Shown one piece after another: positions 7,392-13,659 of a DNA stretch of 18,906 nt. Numbering within the stretch: position 1 is the stretch's first letter; each line of letters begins with the position of its first letter. The stretch is from an uncultured Collinsella sp. (GTDB lineage: Bacteria; Actinomycetota; Coriobacteriia; Coriobacteriales; Coriobacteriaceae), in contig URUC01000036.1 of assembly GCA_900550965.1 (NCBI GenBank), positions 1 through 18,906 on the forward strand, in the 5' to 3' direction. A program made the position numbers and the translations under genes. Under the pieces are notes generated by a model. The model was given only the letters and a program-made list of their open reading frames with translations. It did no database searches and had not been told where the DNA came from.

Positions 7392-7422
7392 GGGTGTTAA
7401 GCATTATCGGTCTGCAACACCC
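7392..7422. repeat. Inverted repeat in the gntR upstream region
   Basis: GGGTGTT (7392-7398) and AACACCC (7416-7422) form perfect 7-base arms, 17 bases apart. On the minus strand a GATAAT-like -10 lies between them. The repeat differs from the CTGGT operator. It may be a second regulator site controlling gntR. Confidence 0.35.
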
Positions 7423-7427
7423 GAATC

Positions 7428-7472
7428 ATTAAGAAAACAAAAGCCGCGCGCTCTTTCGAGCACGCGGCTTTT
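7428..7472 (-). terminator. Terminator of the PTS operon
   Basis: A near-perfect hairpin pairs 7439-7453 (AAAAGCCGCGCGCTC) with 7458-7472 (GAGCACGCGGCTTTT), with one mismatch and a 4-base loop. On the minus strand it is followed by a T-rich run to 7428. It lies downstream of the IID gene and upstream of gntR. Confidence 0.85.
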
Positions 7473-7538
7473 AACATACACATGGCTTAAGGGGTCGGGG
7501 TGTGAGCCGCGTAGGGACACACCCCTCAAGCTAGAGCC

Positions 7539-8621
7539 TTACCAGATGCTCGGCCAGAGACCAAGCGGGCCAGCGCCCAGGATGCCAAGGACGAAGAGCA
7601 GGAGAATGCCCTTGGTCGGGGTCCAGCTGTGCTTAGCGAACATGTAGTAAAGCAGCAGCGTAAGCATAAGCGGGACGAGCTTCGGGACGATGGTGTTGAG
7701 GGTGTCGGCAACGGAGAAGTTGACCGGATCCTCGGTGACGGTACCGTAGGTAACGGACGCCATGCCGTTGCCCAGATCGGTGACGCCGCACTCGACAGCG
7801 TTGCCGTCGGCATCAGAAGCGGTAAGAGCGTTACCGTCGGCGTCGGTCATGGCCATGGTGCCAGCCTCAGCGGTCTCGGTATCAATACCCTCGAGGCCGG
7901 TGAAGTTCTCGGCCTCCTCCTCGGAGACGACAACCGTGTGGGCAGCAATGCCGCGGGTGGTGCCGTTGGGGATCTGGAGGTTGATCTGGGTGCCACCCAT
8001 GGTGACGACCAGGCAACCGACGACAAAGACGCCCATGATGGAAGCGGCACGCGTGAAGGCCTGCATGTTGGCAGTCAGAGCGTCAATAGCGCTGGTGCCA
8101 AGCTTATAGGACCAGTTCATGAGCCAGAAGCGCAGAGCGAACTGGACGACGTTGAAGATCACCAGGAAGATGATCGGCGCAGCGGCGTTGCCGTTGATGG
8201 CCATGTTGGAGGTGATGCCGGCCGTGATAGGCACGAGCGTCAGCCAGAACAGGGCGTCACCGATACCACCGAGCGGGCCCATTGCGGCGACGCGGACGGC
8301 GCGGATCGTGGGGATGTCAACCTTGTTCTGCTCGAGCGAAAGCACGATACCCATAACAAAGGTGACAAGGAACGGGTGGGTGTTGAAGAACTCCAGGTTG
8401 TGGCTCATGGAAGCCGCGAGGTCGTTCTTGTTGGTGTGGATCTTCTCCAGACCGGGGATGATGGAGTAAAGCCAGCCAGCGGCCTGCATGCGCTCGTAGT
8501 TGAACGATGCCTGCAGGAAGCAGGAGCGCCAAGCCATCTTGTTGAGGGTCTTCTGGTCGAGCTGCGGAGCAGGAGTGAGATCCTCGTAGTGCTCCGGGAT
8601 CACATACTCATTAGATGCCAT
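7539..8621 (-). CDS. PTS mannose/fructose/sorbose family IID subunit with enlarged external segment
   Basis: This is the membrane subunit that, with IIC, moves the sugar across the membrane. Family features are WRSCFLQASFNYERMQAAGW (31-50), PFLVTFVMGIVLSLEQNK, GPLGGIGDALFWLTLVP, ALRFWLMNWSYKLG, and a C-terminal LVPLMLTLLLYYMF ending in LGILGAGPLGLW. I use the ATG at 8621: it follows GGAGGTGA by 8 bases and overlaps the IIC stop by 11 bases, indicating coupled translation. At 360 residues it exceeds E. coli ManZ (about 285). The excess lies between residues about 218 and 303, is acidic, and contains a tandem DADGNA(L/V) repeat. It is the last gene of the operon. Confidence 0.9.
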   Translation of the reverse strand: MASNEYVIPEHYEDLTPAPQLDQKTLNKMAWRSCFLQASFNYERMQAAGWLYSIIPGLEKIHTNKNDLAASMSHNLEFFNTHPFLVTFVMGIVLSLEQNKVDIPTIRAVRVAAMGPLGGIGDALFWLTLVPITAGITSNMAINGNAAAPIIFLVIFNVVQFALRFWLMNWSYKLGTSAIDALTANMQAFTRAASIMGVFVVGCLVVTMGGTQINLQIPNGTTRGIAAHTVVVSEEEAENFTGLEGIDTETAEAGTMAMTDADGNALTASDADGNAVECGVTDLGNGMASVTYGTVTEDPVNFSVADTLNTIVPKLVPLMLTLLLYYMFAKHSWTPTKGILLLFVLGILGAGPLGLWPSIW

Positions 8622-9411
8622 CTTCGAAGTCACCTCCGTCAGAAACAGCTGCACCCTTCAGCTCGGTCTGCTGCTGGAAGTCCCAGAAAGCGATGCCGAA
8701 GCCGATGAGAGCGAGGATGAGCAGGGCAGGGGTTGCCAGCGAATCGTTGGCAACGGTGATGAGCGCGAGGCCAAAGCCCATGAGGAAGAAGCCCCACATA
8801 TCGCGGTTCATCATAACCTTGAGCAGGACGGCGAAGCCGACGAAGCGCATCATGCCGCCTGCAGCGGACAGACCGGTCTGCAGCCAAGTCGGGATGGCGG
8901 AAGCGATGGTCTGACCGATGGTAGCGCCAGCGATGAAGAACAGGGTGACGACGACAGCGAAGATCAGGCCGAGCAGAGCCATGGCGAAGTAGTTCAGACG
9001 CTCGATGCCCTTGGTGTCAGCGTTATGAGCCATGTTGTCCGCGGAGGACATGAGCGGCGACATAAGCGTGAAAACCAGGGTAACGCCGAGCTGACCAAGC
9101 AGAGCGAACGGAATGGCAAGGCCGACTGCCGCGTTGGGCTCGAGGCCCGTAGCGATAGCGAGAATGGCTGCCATGATGCCGCCGATGACGGCGTTAGGCG
9201 GCTGAGCGCCTCCGATCGGCATGTTGCCGATCGTCATGAGCTGATAGGTACCACCCACGAGAAGACCGGTGTTGAGGTCGCCAAGGATAAGACCGATGAC
9301 GGCGCCGGTGACGATGGGCTGATAGAGAGACTCGAGGAAGTTGAACTGGTCGATTGCCGCGACGAACGTGACGATGAAGACCAGAGCGACCTGGATGATC
9401 GAGTATTCCAT
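8611..9411 (-). CDS. PTS mannose/fructose/sorbose family IIC subunit
   Basis: A 266-residue hydrophobic protein of the usual length. Recognisable parts are the N-terminal helix IIQVALVFIVTFVAAIDQF, the signature GLILGDLNTGLLVGGTYQLM (about 40-59), IGGAQPPNAVIGGIMA, and LIALIGFGIAFW-like helices near the C-terminus. IIC forms the sugar pathway together with IID. The hydrophilic tail DGGDFEDGI overlaps the IID start, and the GGAGGTGA that starts IID lies inside it. The ATG follows AGGAGGAG by 4 bases. A 90-base gap with two hairpins separates it from IIB, the longest spacer in the operon. Confidence 0.93.
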   Translation of the reverse strand: MEYSIIQVALVFIVTFVAAIDQFNFLESLYQPIVTGAVIGLILGDLNTGLLVGGTYQLMTIGNMPIGGAQPPNAVIGGIMAAILAIATGLEPNAAVGLAIPFALLGQLGVTLVFTLMSPLMSSADNMAHNADTKGIERLNYFAMALLGLIFAVVVTLFFIAGATIGQTIASAIPTWLQTGLSAAGGMMRFVGFAVLLKVMMNRDMWGFFLMGFGLALITVANDSLATPALLILALIGFGIAFWDFQQQTELKGAAVSDGGDFEDGI

Positions 9412-9434
9412 CTTGCTCCTCCTTTCAAAATGTA

Positions 9435-9484
9435 TGTACGCACTTTGGATATCACGTACAGAACGTCAGGGTTTCAATCCTGAC
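9435..9484 (-). repeat. Two small inverted repeats between the IIB and IIC genes
   Basis: TGTACG (9435-9440) pairs with CGTACA (9455-9460), and GTCAGG (9465-9470) pairs with CCTGAC (9479-9484) around 8 bases. Neither is followed by a U-tract, so they are not terminators. They could be transcript processing or stability elements that set different levels of IIB and IIC/IID. Confidence 0.35.
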
Positions 9485-9501
9485 AACGTGGATCACGAGG
9501 A

Positions 9502-9984
9502 TTACGAGAAGAGCTTGCTCGTATCCTCAACAGGCGTGCTCGGAACGCGCCTGATCTCCAACTCCACCCCCAATTCCTGCAGCTCTTTAAACGCAGCGAC
9601 ATCCTCGTCGTTAACTGCGACGGAGGTGGCGACTTGGCGCTTTCCTTCCGACATGTGCATGTTGCCGATGTTTACCTTCTTTATAGGCACACCGCCCTTG
9701 ACGAGCGTAAGCACGTCTTCCGGTGTTTCGGCCACGATGAAGATCTTCTGGCGCGGGCTCGCCTTGCCAATGACGTCGATGGTCTTCTGCAGGGAGAAGA
9801 AACGCGTAGCGACGCCGGCGGGAGCGGCCATCTTCATGAGGTTCTGGCGCATGGTGTTGGTCGACACATCGTCGTTGGCGACGAGGATAAGGTTGGAGCC
9901 CAGGGTGGAGTTCCACTGGGTGGCAACCTGACCATGGACCAGTCGGTTATCGATGCGGGTAAGAAGAATGTTGGGTTCTGCCAT
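9502..9984 (-). CDS. PTS mannose/fructose/sorbose family IIB subunit
   Basis: This 160-residue soluble protein carries the phosphorylation site motif ITRIDNRLVHGQV-like at residues 8-20 (LTRIDNRLVHGQV), with His17 as phosphate carrier. LVANDDVSTN, TPEDVLTLVKGGVP and VNIGNMHMSEGKR are further family landmarks. It passes phosphate from IIA to the sugar bound at IIC/IID. Length is normal. The ATG follows AAAGGAAG by 9 bases. It lies 36 bases after yajC. Confidence 0.92.
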   Translation of the reverse strand: MAEPNILLTRIDNRLVHGQVATQWNSTLGSNLILVANDDVSTNTMRQNLMKMAAPAGVATRFFSLQKTIDVIGKASPRQKIFIVAETPEDVLTLVKGGVPIKKVNIGNMHMSEGKRQVATSVAVNDEDVAAFKELQELGVELEIRRVPSTPVEDTSKLFS

Positions 9985-10020
9985 GTTGATCAGCTTCCTT
10001 TCGTTATTTGCTGACGACAG

Positions 10021-10302
10021 TTACTCGATCTCCTGAATCGCGTAACGCGAAACATCTACGACGGCACCGGATCGGACTTTGATCTGGACCTTTTCGCCTT
10101 CGATGCCCTTGACGGTTCCGTAGATACCGCCGGCGAAAAGAACCTCCTGACCCGGCTTGAGCTCGGTGTGCAGCTCCTTGAAGTACTTCTGCTTCTTCTT
10201 CATGTTGATTTGCGACCAGATGGTGTAAATCAAGCCCATGACGACAAGCAGGCCTAAAAGAGCGACCGAGGAGCTCAGGACGCTGGCTCCGAAATCGGCC
10301 AT
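10021..10302 (-). CDS. yajC: YajC-family single-span membrane protein
   Basis: The protein has 93 residues: one hydrophobic helix at about 12-30 (VALLGLLVVMGLIYTIW), then MKKKQKYFKELHTELKPGQEV-like basic cytoplasmic sequence and the YajC beta domain (FAGGIYGTVKGIEGEKVQIKV). YajC normally accompanies SecDF in preprotein export. Here it lies between PTS IIA and IIB: its ATG shares one base with the IIA stop (TAATG), so translation is coupled. No secD or secF is nearby. A yajC-like gene is also found in the streptococcal GalNAc/hyaluronan-type PTS locus (recalled from family knowledge), so this is a PTS-associated paralogue rather than the Sec gene, perhaps helping assembly of IIC/IID. That role is inferred. 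Confidence 0.85.
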   Translation of the reverse strand: MADFGASVLSSSVALLGLLVVMGLIYTIWSQINMKKKQKYFKELHTELKPGQEVLFAGGIYGTVKGIEGEKVQIKVRSGAVVDVSRYAIQEIE

Positions 10303-10745
10303 TAGATGCCGTCCTCGTCACCGAAGATATCCTCTTCCTCGGCACCAGCGACGGAGGCAACCGTCTGGGCGGTGATGCCCGTCTGGCCAACGGTCACGGC
10401 CTGCTCGCCAAGCTCGGCGAGCGTAGCGTTGCCGCGGAGGAACAGAAGCTCAATAACCATGGGAAGGTTCGTGCCAGTCAGAATCTCGACGTTGTCGACA
10501 TCCTGGGCAATCATCATTGCCTGGTTGAACGGGGTACCACCAAGCAGGTCGGTAAAGACGAGCACGCCATCGCACTCCTCGCGCATGGCGGTGATAGCGG
10601 CGCGGAGATCCTCACCGTAGGAAGCAGCCTGGTCGCCCTCGAAAGGAACGACGGTAAAAGCGGGCTGATCACCGGCGACCATAGCGATAGCGCTTGCGAG
10701 GCCGGGTGCGAACTGTCCATGACCGGTAAGAATAAAGCCAACCAT
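10302..10745 (-). CDS. PTS mannose/fructose/sorbose family IIA subunit
   Basis: The first gene of the PTS operon encodes 147 residues. MVGFILTGHGQFA places the phosphorylated His at position 9, as in ManX-type IIA domains. VPFEGDQAASYGEDLRAAI, GVLVFTDLLGGTPFNQAMM and TGTNLPMVIELL are the other conserved blocks. It receives phosphate from HPr in the cytoplasm and passes it to IIB. Start: ATG after GGAAGGG. The upstream region carries the same CTGGTAGTAACCA site as agaS, so the operon is likely controlled by the GntR regulator. IIA and IIB are separate proteins, unlike the fused E. coli ManX. Confidence 0.93.
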   Translation of the reverse strand: MVGFILTGHGQFAPGLASAIAMVAGDQPAFTVVPFEGDQAASYGEDLRAAITAMREECDGVLVFTDLLGGTPFNQAMMIAQDVDNVEILTGTNLPMVIELLFLRGNATLAELGEQAVTVGQTGITAQTVASVAGAEEEDIFGDEDGI

Positions 10746-10842
10746 TCAAATTTCCCTTCCGAAGGTGTGTACGATCTGAGTCCGATGTTTTCGGAAGCCA
10801 GCGGGCGGACGCCCTTAAAGCTTCTTGGAAAGCGTTCTTTGA

Positions 10843-10855
10843 AGACCAGTGGTCT
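10843..10855. promoter_or_regulatory. Palindrome beside the PTS operator
   Basis: AGACCA, G, TGGTCT is a perfect 13-base inverted repeat 5 bases from the CTGGTAGTAACCA site. It contains the same TGGT/ACCA words in the opposite order. It may be a second, lower-affinity site for the same regulator. Confidence 0.35.
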
Positions 10856-10860
10856 CTCAA

Positions 10861-10874
10861 CTGGTAGTAACCAC
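10861..10874. promoter_or_regulatory. GntR-type operator upstream of the PTS operon
   Basis: CTGGTAGTAACCAC repeats 13 bases of the agaS operator exactly (CTGGTAGTAACCA). It lies 116 bases before the IIA ATG. A TATAGT hexamer (10891-10896, minus strand) lies 16 bases upstream of it, so the site would be just downstream of a transcription start, a position suited to blocking elongation. CACGTGACGTG (10872-10882) overlaps its edge. Confidence 0.65.
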
Positions 10875-10890
10875 GTGACGTGCTGTTGTC

Positions 10891-10896
10891 ACTATA
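10891..10896 (-). promoter_or_regulatory. Candidate -10 of the PTS operon
   Basis: TATAGT on the minus strand, upstream of the operator. No -35 near consensus is seen at 16-18 bases, so the promoter may be weak or activator-dependent. Confidence 0.3.
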
Positions 10897-10929
10897 TCAT
10901 CACAGAAGAGGTCGCTTTCGCTGATTCAC

Positions 10930-11021
10930 GCAATAAAACGTTTTTGCACCGCTCACGGCGATAAATCGACCGTTTACCGCTCGTTAACACTTCTACCTGC
11001 GGTTTTGAAACCGTTTCGAAA
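10930..11021. repeat. Palindrome cluster in the gene-free region upstream of the PTS operon
   Basis: Within the gene-free stretch 10746-11446 there are several short palindromes: a near-palindrome of 18 bases at 10930-10947 centred on AAAACGTTTT, CGGTTT-TG-AAACCG at 11000-11013, GAAAC-C-GTTTC at 11007-11017 and TTTCGAAA at 11014-11021. The overlapping set at 11000-11021 resembles LacI/CcpA-type operators but does not fit the cre consensus fully. A further perfect repeat, ACCGCT-C-AGCGGT, is at 11187-11199. I see no credible gene here. Confidence 0.35.
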
Positions 11022-11140
11022 TACTTTGACGAAAGATCGGAACCTTTTCTGTGTCTAAACAACGCAGGGTGGCCAAAAAAGGCATGTAGAAAAAATGCAG
11101 GTCATTGTGAAGATTTGTGAATTGGTCTTTTTGACTTAAT

Positions 11141-11160
11141 ACCAGTTAGAACCAGTTTAG
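11141..11160. repeat. Direct repeat of the ACCAGTT operator word
   Basis: ACCAGTTAGA is followed immediately by ACCAGTTTAG. On the minus strand this gives two AACTGGT words in tandem, matching the left half of the GntR-type operator. They are direct, not inverted, and lie about 400 bases upstream of the IIA start. Confidence 0.35.
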
Positions 11161-11446
11161 AAATTATCGGTGAACGGTAGTTTTCGACCGCTCAGCGGTT
11201 ATTTCCAATCGTTTGCAGCTCCTTTTCCATATGAATTAGGGAGACCCGATGAAGCACTTGCGTGGTTGCGGGAAATTTCGATACTCGTCCATCCCCCACG
11301 TGCCAAACTCTCACTCCCTAAATATGCCATAAGCTCTCGCTATTCGTCTTACAAACATAACTTACTCTAATCTGTAATTGTTTATCGTTTATCATTAAGT
11401 ATGTTATAAGATTTAAATATCATCCTAGACATTGGTTGGAGGAGCT

Positions 11447-12085
11447 ATGATCCGCTGGAACGTATCCAAATCGAATGAACCCATCAACCGCGAACAGGCA
11501 ATAGCCGATCTGAGGAAGCTCGCTCACATCTGCAAATGGGCCACAATCTGCACCGCCGTAGCGCTCGCTCTGGGACTCCTCGCAGTCATTGCAATCGAGC
11601 TTCTACTCATATTGCCTAGCCTCTCCCAAGGGTTCTGCCTCCAATCCGTAGAGCTTAATGCCGGCGAAGGGCCATCTCTCGCTCTCGTCGGCGCCAATGA
11701 ACAGACCCCTCTTATGCTTGTCGCGCACGACGGTCATACTGCCATAGGGAGCGCCATGATGACATGCCTTGCGCTTGCCATTGTGCTAAGCGCATACAGG
11801 TTTTTCTCCACCATTGAAAAGGCAGGCAGGCCCTTTGACCTCGAATGCATCCGCATACTACGTCAAGTAGGACATTTGTTCCTTATTGGCGGCGTTGCTG
11901 TGAAGCTTCTTGGTGCCATAGTCACGGGGCTGATACTCTCAGGATTTGGCGGCAACTTTACGGATGCGCTTGGCGGCCAGCATCTCGACCTCTCTATGCT
12001 CTTTGCAGGCCTGATTATTAGCCTGATTGCCAGCGTCTTCCAGTACGGGTGTATCCTGCAAATACAAGATGACGAGTTGCTCTAG
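11447..12085 (+). CDS. DUF2975 family membrane protein
   Basis: A 212-residue protein with four predicted membrane helices at about 32-57, 99-118, 142-165 and 181-200. Between helices 2 and 3 is GRPFDLECIRILRQVG, which matches the conserved G-x-PF region of DUF2975 proteins. The ATG at 11447 follows GGAGGAG by 2-3 bases; an in-frame TTG at 11432 lies before that site and is rejected. It is followed after 9 bases by an XRE regulator gene, the usual arrangement for this family (B. subtilis YoaS/YozG is an example). Function is unknown; the pair may be a membrane-linked regulatory module. The upstream leader is clearly AT-rich. Confidence 0.8.
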   Translation: MIRWNVSKSNEPINREQAIADLRKLAHICKWATICTAVALALGLLAVIAIELLLILPSLSQGFCLQSVELNAGEGPSLALVGANEQTPLMLVAHDGHTAIGSAMMTCLALAIVLSAYRFFSTIEKAGRPFDLECIRILRQVGHLFLIGGVAVKLLGAIVTGLILSGFGGNFTDALGGQHLDLSMLFAGLIISLIASVFQYGCILQIQDDELL

Positions 12086-12094
12086 GGGGAATCC

Positions 12095-12334
12095 ATGATT
12101 ATTCTGCGGCTCGACCGCATGCTTGCCGAACGCAAGATCTCATCCAAAGAGCTTGCGGAACGCGTGGGTATCTCCCAGGTCAATATGTCGCGTATCAAGA
12201 CGGGCAAGGTTTCTGCCGTGCGCTTTTCAACTCTTGACGCGATATGCCGGGCACTCGACTGCCAACCGGGCGATGTGCTGGAATATATGCCTGACGATGA
12301 AGCCGATAACCTCTTTGGACTTAAAGATGAATAG
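12095..12334 (+). CDS. XRE/Cro-type small DNA-binding protein
   Basis: The 79 residues are almost entirely one helix-turn-helix domain: MLAERKISSKELAERVGISQ (helices 1-2), VNMSRIKTGK (recognition helix) and FSTLDAICRALDCQPGDVLEY, the standard YozG-like ending. A short acidic tail follows. It probably regulates its own operon with the DUF2975 partner, possibly held or released by it at the membrane (inference). It starts 9 bases after the DUF2975 stop, with GGGGAA before the ATG. Confidence 0.88.
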   Translation: MIILRLDRMLAERKISSKELAERVGISQVNMSRIKTGKVSAVRFSTLDAICRALDCQPGDVLEYMPDDEADNLFGLKDE

Positions 12335-12367
12335 CCATAATTAAGCCGTCAATCACGCCCTCAACGC

Positions 12368-12404
12368 AAAAAGCCCGCTAGAACGGTGTTCGTTCTAGCA
12401 GGCT
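12368..12404 (-). terminator. Terminator of the SurA-like gene
   Basis: AGCCCGCTAGAACG (12372-12385) pairs with CGTTCTAGCAGGCT (12391-12404), one mismatch, 5-base loop. On the minus strand it is followed by TTTTT. It lies between two convergent units; on the plus strand there is no U-tract. Confidence 0.8.
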
Positions 12405-12447
12405 CAATCAAATATATCGGCTTCGCGCTCGAAAGCTCAGGCAGATC

Positions 12448-13533
12448 TTACGCAAACAGGCCGTAGATGCTGATGTTGGCCTTGGCGTAGAGGCCGTTAG
12501 CATACTCGGTCCACTTGGAGCTGGCGCTCGAGGCCTGCGAAGAGTACTGCTGGTAGGCGGTGTAATAGGCGGTCATGGCCTGCTTATAGGTTGCGCTATC
12601 GGCAGTAAAGGCATCGTTAGCGAAGGCCTTAGCGTAGGTGCTGTCGGCGTCCTTCCAAGTGCCCTTCTCGCTATCCCACTCGTCGCCGGCAAGGTTGATG
12701 ATGTAGTCGGCGTAGTCCTTGCTCGCGGTCTCCTCGTTGCCGTCAGCAGGCTCGGTCGGAGCGGTCGGCATGCTTGCGGAGCTATCGCCCACCTTCTTCT
12801 TGTAGAGCTTCTGCAGCGTCGCGGACTGACGGACGATCTGCTTGGCCTGGTCCTTGGACACGCCATACTGCTTGGCCATGGTGTCGTAGTCCGAGGTGCC
12901 GATAGAATCCTCGGCGTACTTCTTCATCTCCTTAGAGGAGACGGTAATGCCCTCGTCCTCAGCAGCATCGAGCAGAATCTTGTTGCGCACGTAGGACAGG
13001 ATGACGTCGGCAGAAGGAGCGGTGTAGTTGCCATCGCTATCCTTGACGGTATCGAGGCTGTACTGGCTCTCGATGGCCTCGCGCGCGGTGATATCGCTCT
13101 TCTTGCCGTTGTAGCTATAGCTTGCCACGGTCGAATCGAGCTGGTCCTCGGTGAGGGTAGCCGAGCCGACACCCTTGCCGCCAAAGCCGCCATTGCCAAT
13201 AAAGAAGCCGACCACCGCAGCGATCACGATGGCGACCACAAAGGCGGCAATCATCGTCTTCTTGTGCTTGGATGCGCGGTCGTTCGCGTCGGAGTCGTCG
13301 TCCTCGTCCTGCTCCTCAGGCATAAGGTTCTCGTCGGCGGCGTCCGCGGCGATCTTTGCCTCCAGGCGGGCGTCCTCCTCCTCGGCGGTCGTGCCAGCGG
13401 CGATATGTTCGGCAGACGTGCCGGCGACCAGGTCGATCTTCTCGTCCTCGTCACCGTCGGGGCCTTCGCCGCGCTCGATGATCTGGATGCCGTCGATCTC
13501 GTCCTTCTCGTCCTTCTTTTGAATCAGACCCAT
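12448..13533 (-). CDS. Membrane-anchored SurA N-terminal-like protein with acidic cytoplasmic domain
   Basis: This is a 361-residue protein with three parts. Residues 1-90 are very acidic and probably disordered. A single helix at about 94-113 (MIAAFVVAIVIAAVVGFFIG), preceded by KHKK, suggests an N-in, C-out anchor. An outer region at about 125-250 is helical with the SurA/PrsA N-terminal chaperone pattern (DVILSYVRNKILLDAAEDEGITVSSKEM-type helices, split by a low-complexity linker). The C-terminus is Tyr/Ala/Ser-rich. No peptidyl-prolyl isomerase domain is seen. It may bind exported, unfolded proteins at the cell surface; this is inferred from the fold only. The ATG follows AAGGAG. It is a single-gene unit ending in a terminator. 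Confidence 0.65.
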   Translation of the reverse strand: MGLIQKKDEKDEIDGIQIIERGEGPDGDEDEKIDLVAGTSAEHIAAGTTAEEEDARLEAKIAADAADENLMPEEQDEDDDSDANDRASKHKKTMIAAFVVAIVIAAVVGFFIGNGGFGGKGVGSATLTEDQLDSTVASYSYNGKKSDITAREAIESQYSLDTVKDSDGNYTAPSADVILSYVRNKILLDAAEDEGITVSSKEMKKYAEDSIGTSDYDTMAKQYGVSKDQAKQIVRQSATLQKLYKKKVGDSSASMPTAPTEPADGNEETASKDYADYIINLAGDEWDSEKGTWKDADSTYAKAFANDAFTADSATYKQAMTAYYTAYQQYSSQASSASSKWTEYANGLYAKANISIYGLFA

Positions 13534-13571
13534 ATCAATTACTCCTTGTTAGGAAACATAGTCCCCAATAG

Positions 13572-13600
13572 AATACGCCCGACGAGGCGCCGGGCGTATT
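13572..13600 (-). terminator. Hairpin downstream of icd
   Basis: AATACGCCCG (13572-13581) and CGGGCGTATT (13591-13600) are perfect inverted arms around 9 bases. The minus-strand U-tract is short (ATTCTATT). It is a likely but weak terminator for the four-gene icd unit. Confidence 0.5.
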
Positions 13601-13659
13601 GATTCTTAGGTTATACGCAAACACTTAAGTACTATTTAGGCGTTTGCAGCGTGCATACC

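Noticed and set aside
11170..11370. A 66-codon plus-strand open frame in the intergenic region
   Set aside because: There is no ribosome binding site, its composition is not protein-like, and it spans palindromic regulatory sequence.
13280..13500. A repetitive-looking GTCGTC/CTCCTC-rich stretch
   Set aside because: It is the coding sequence for the acidic Asp/Glu-rich N-terminal region of the SurA-like protein, not a DNA repeat or CRISPR array.
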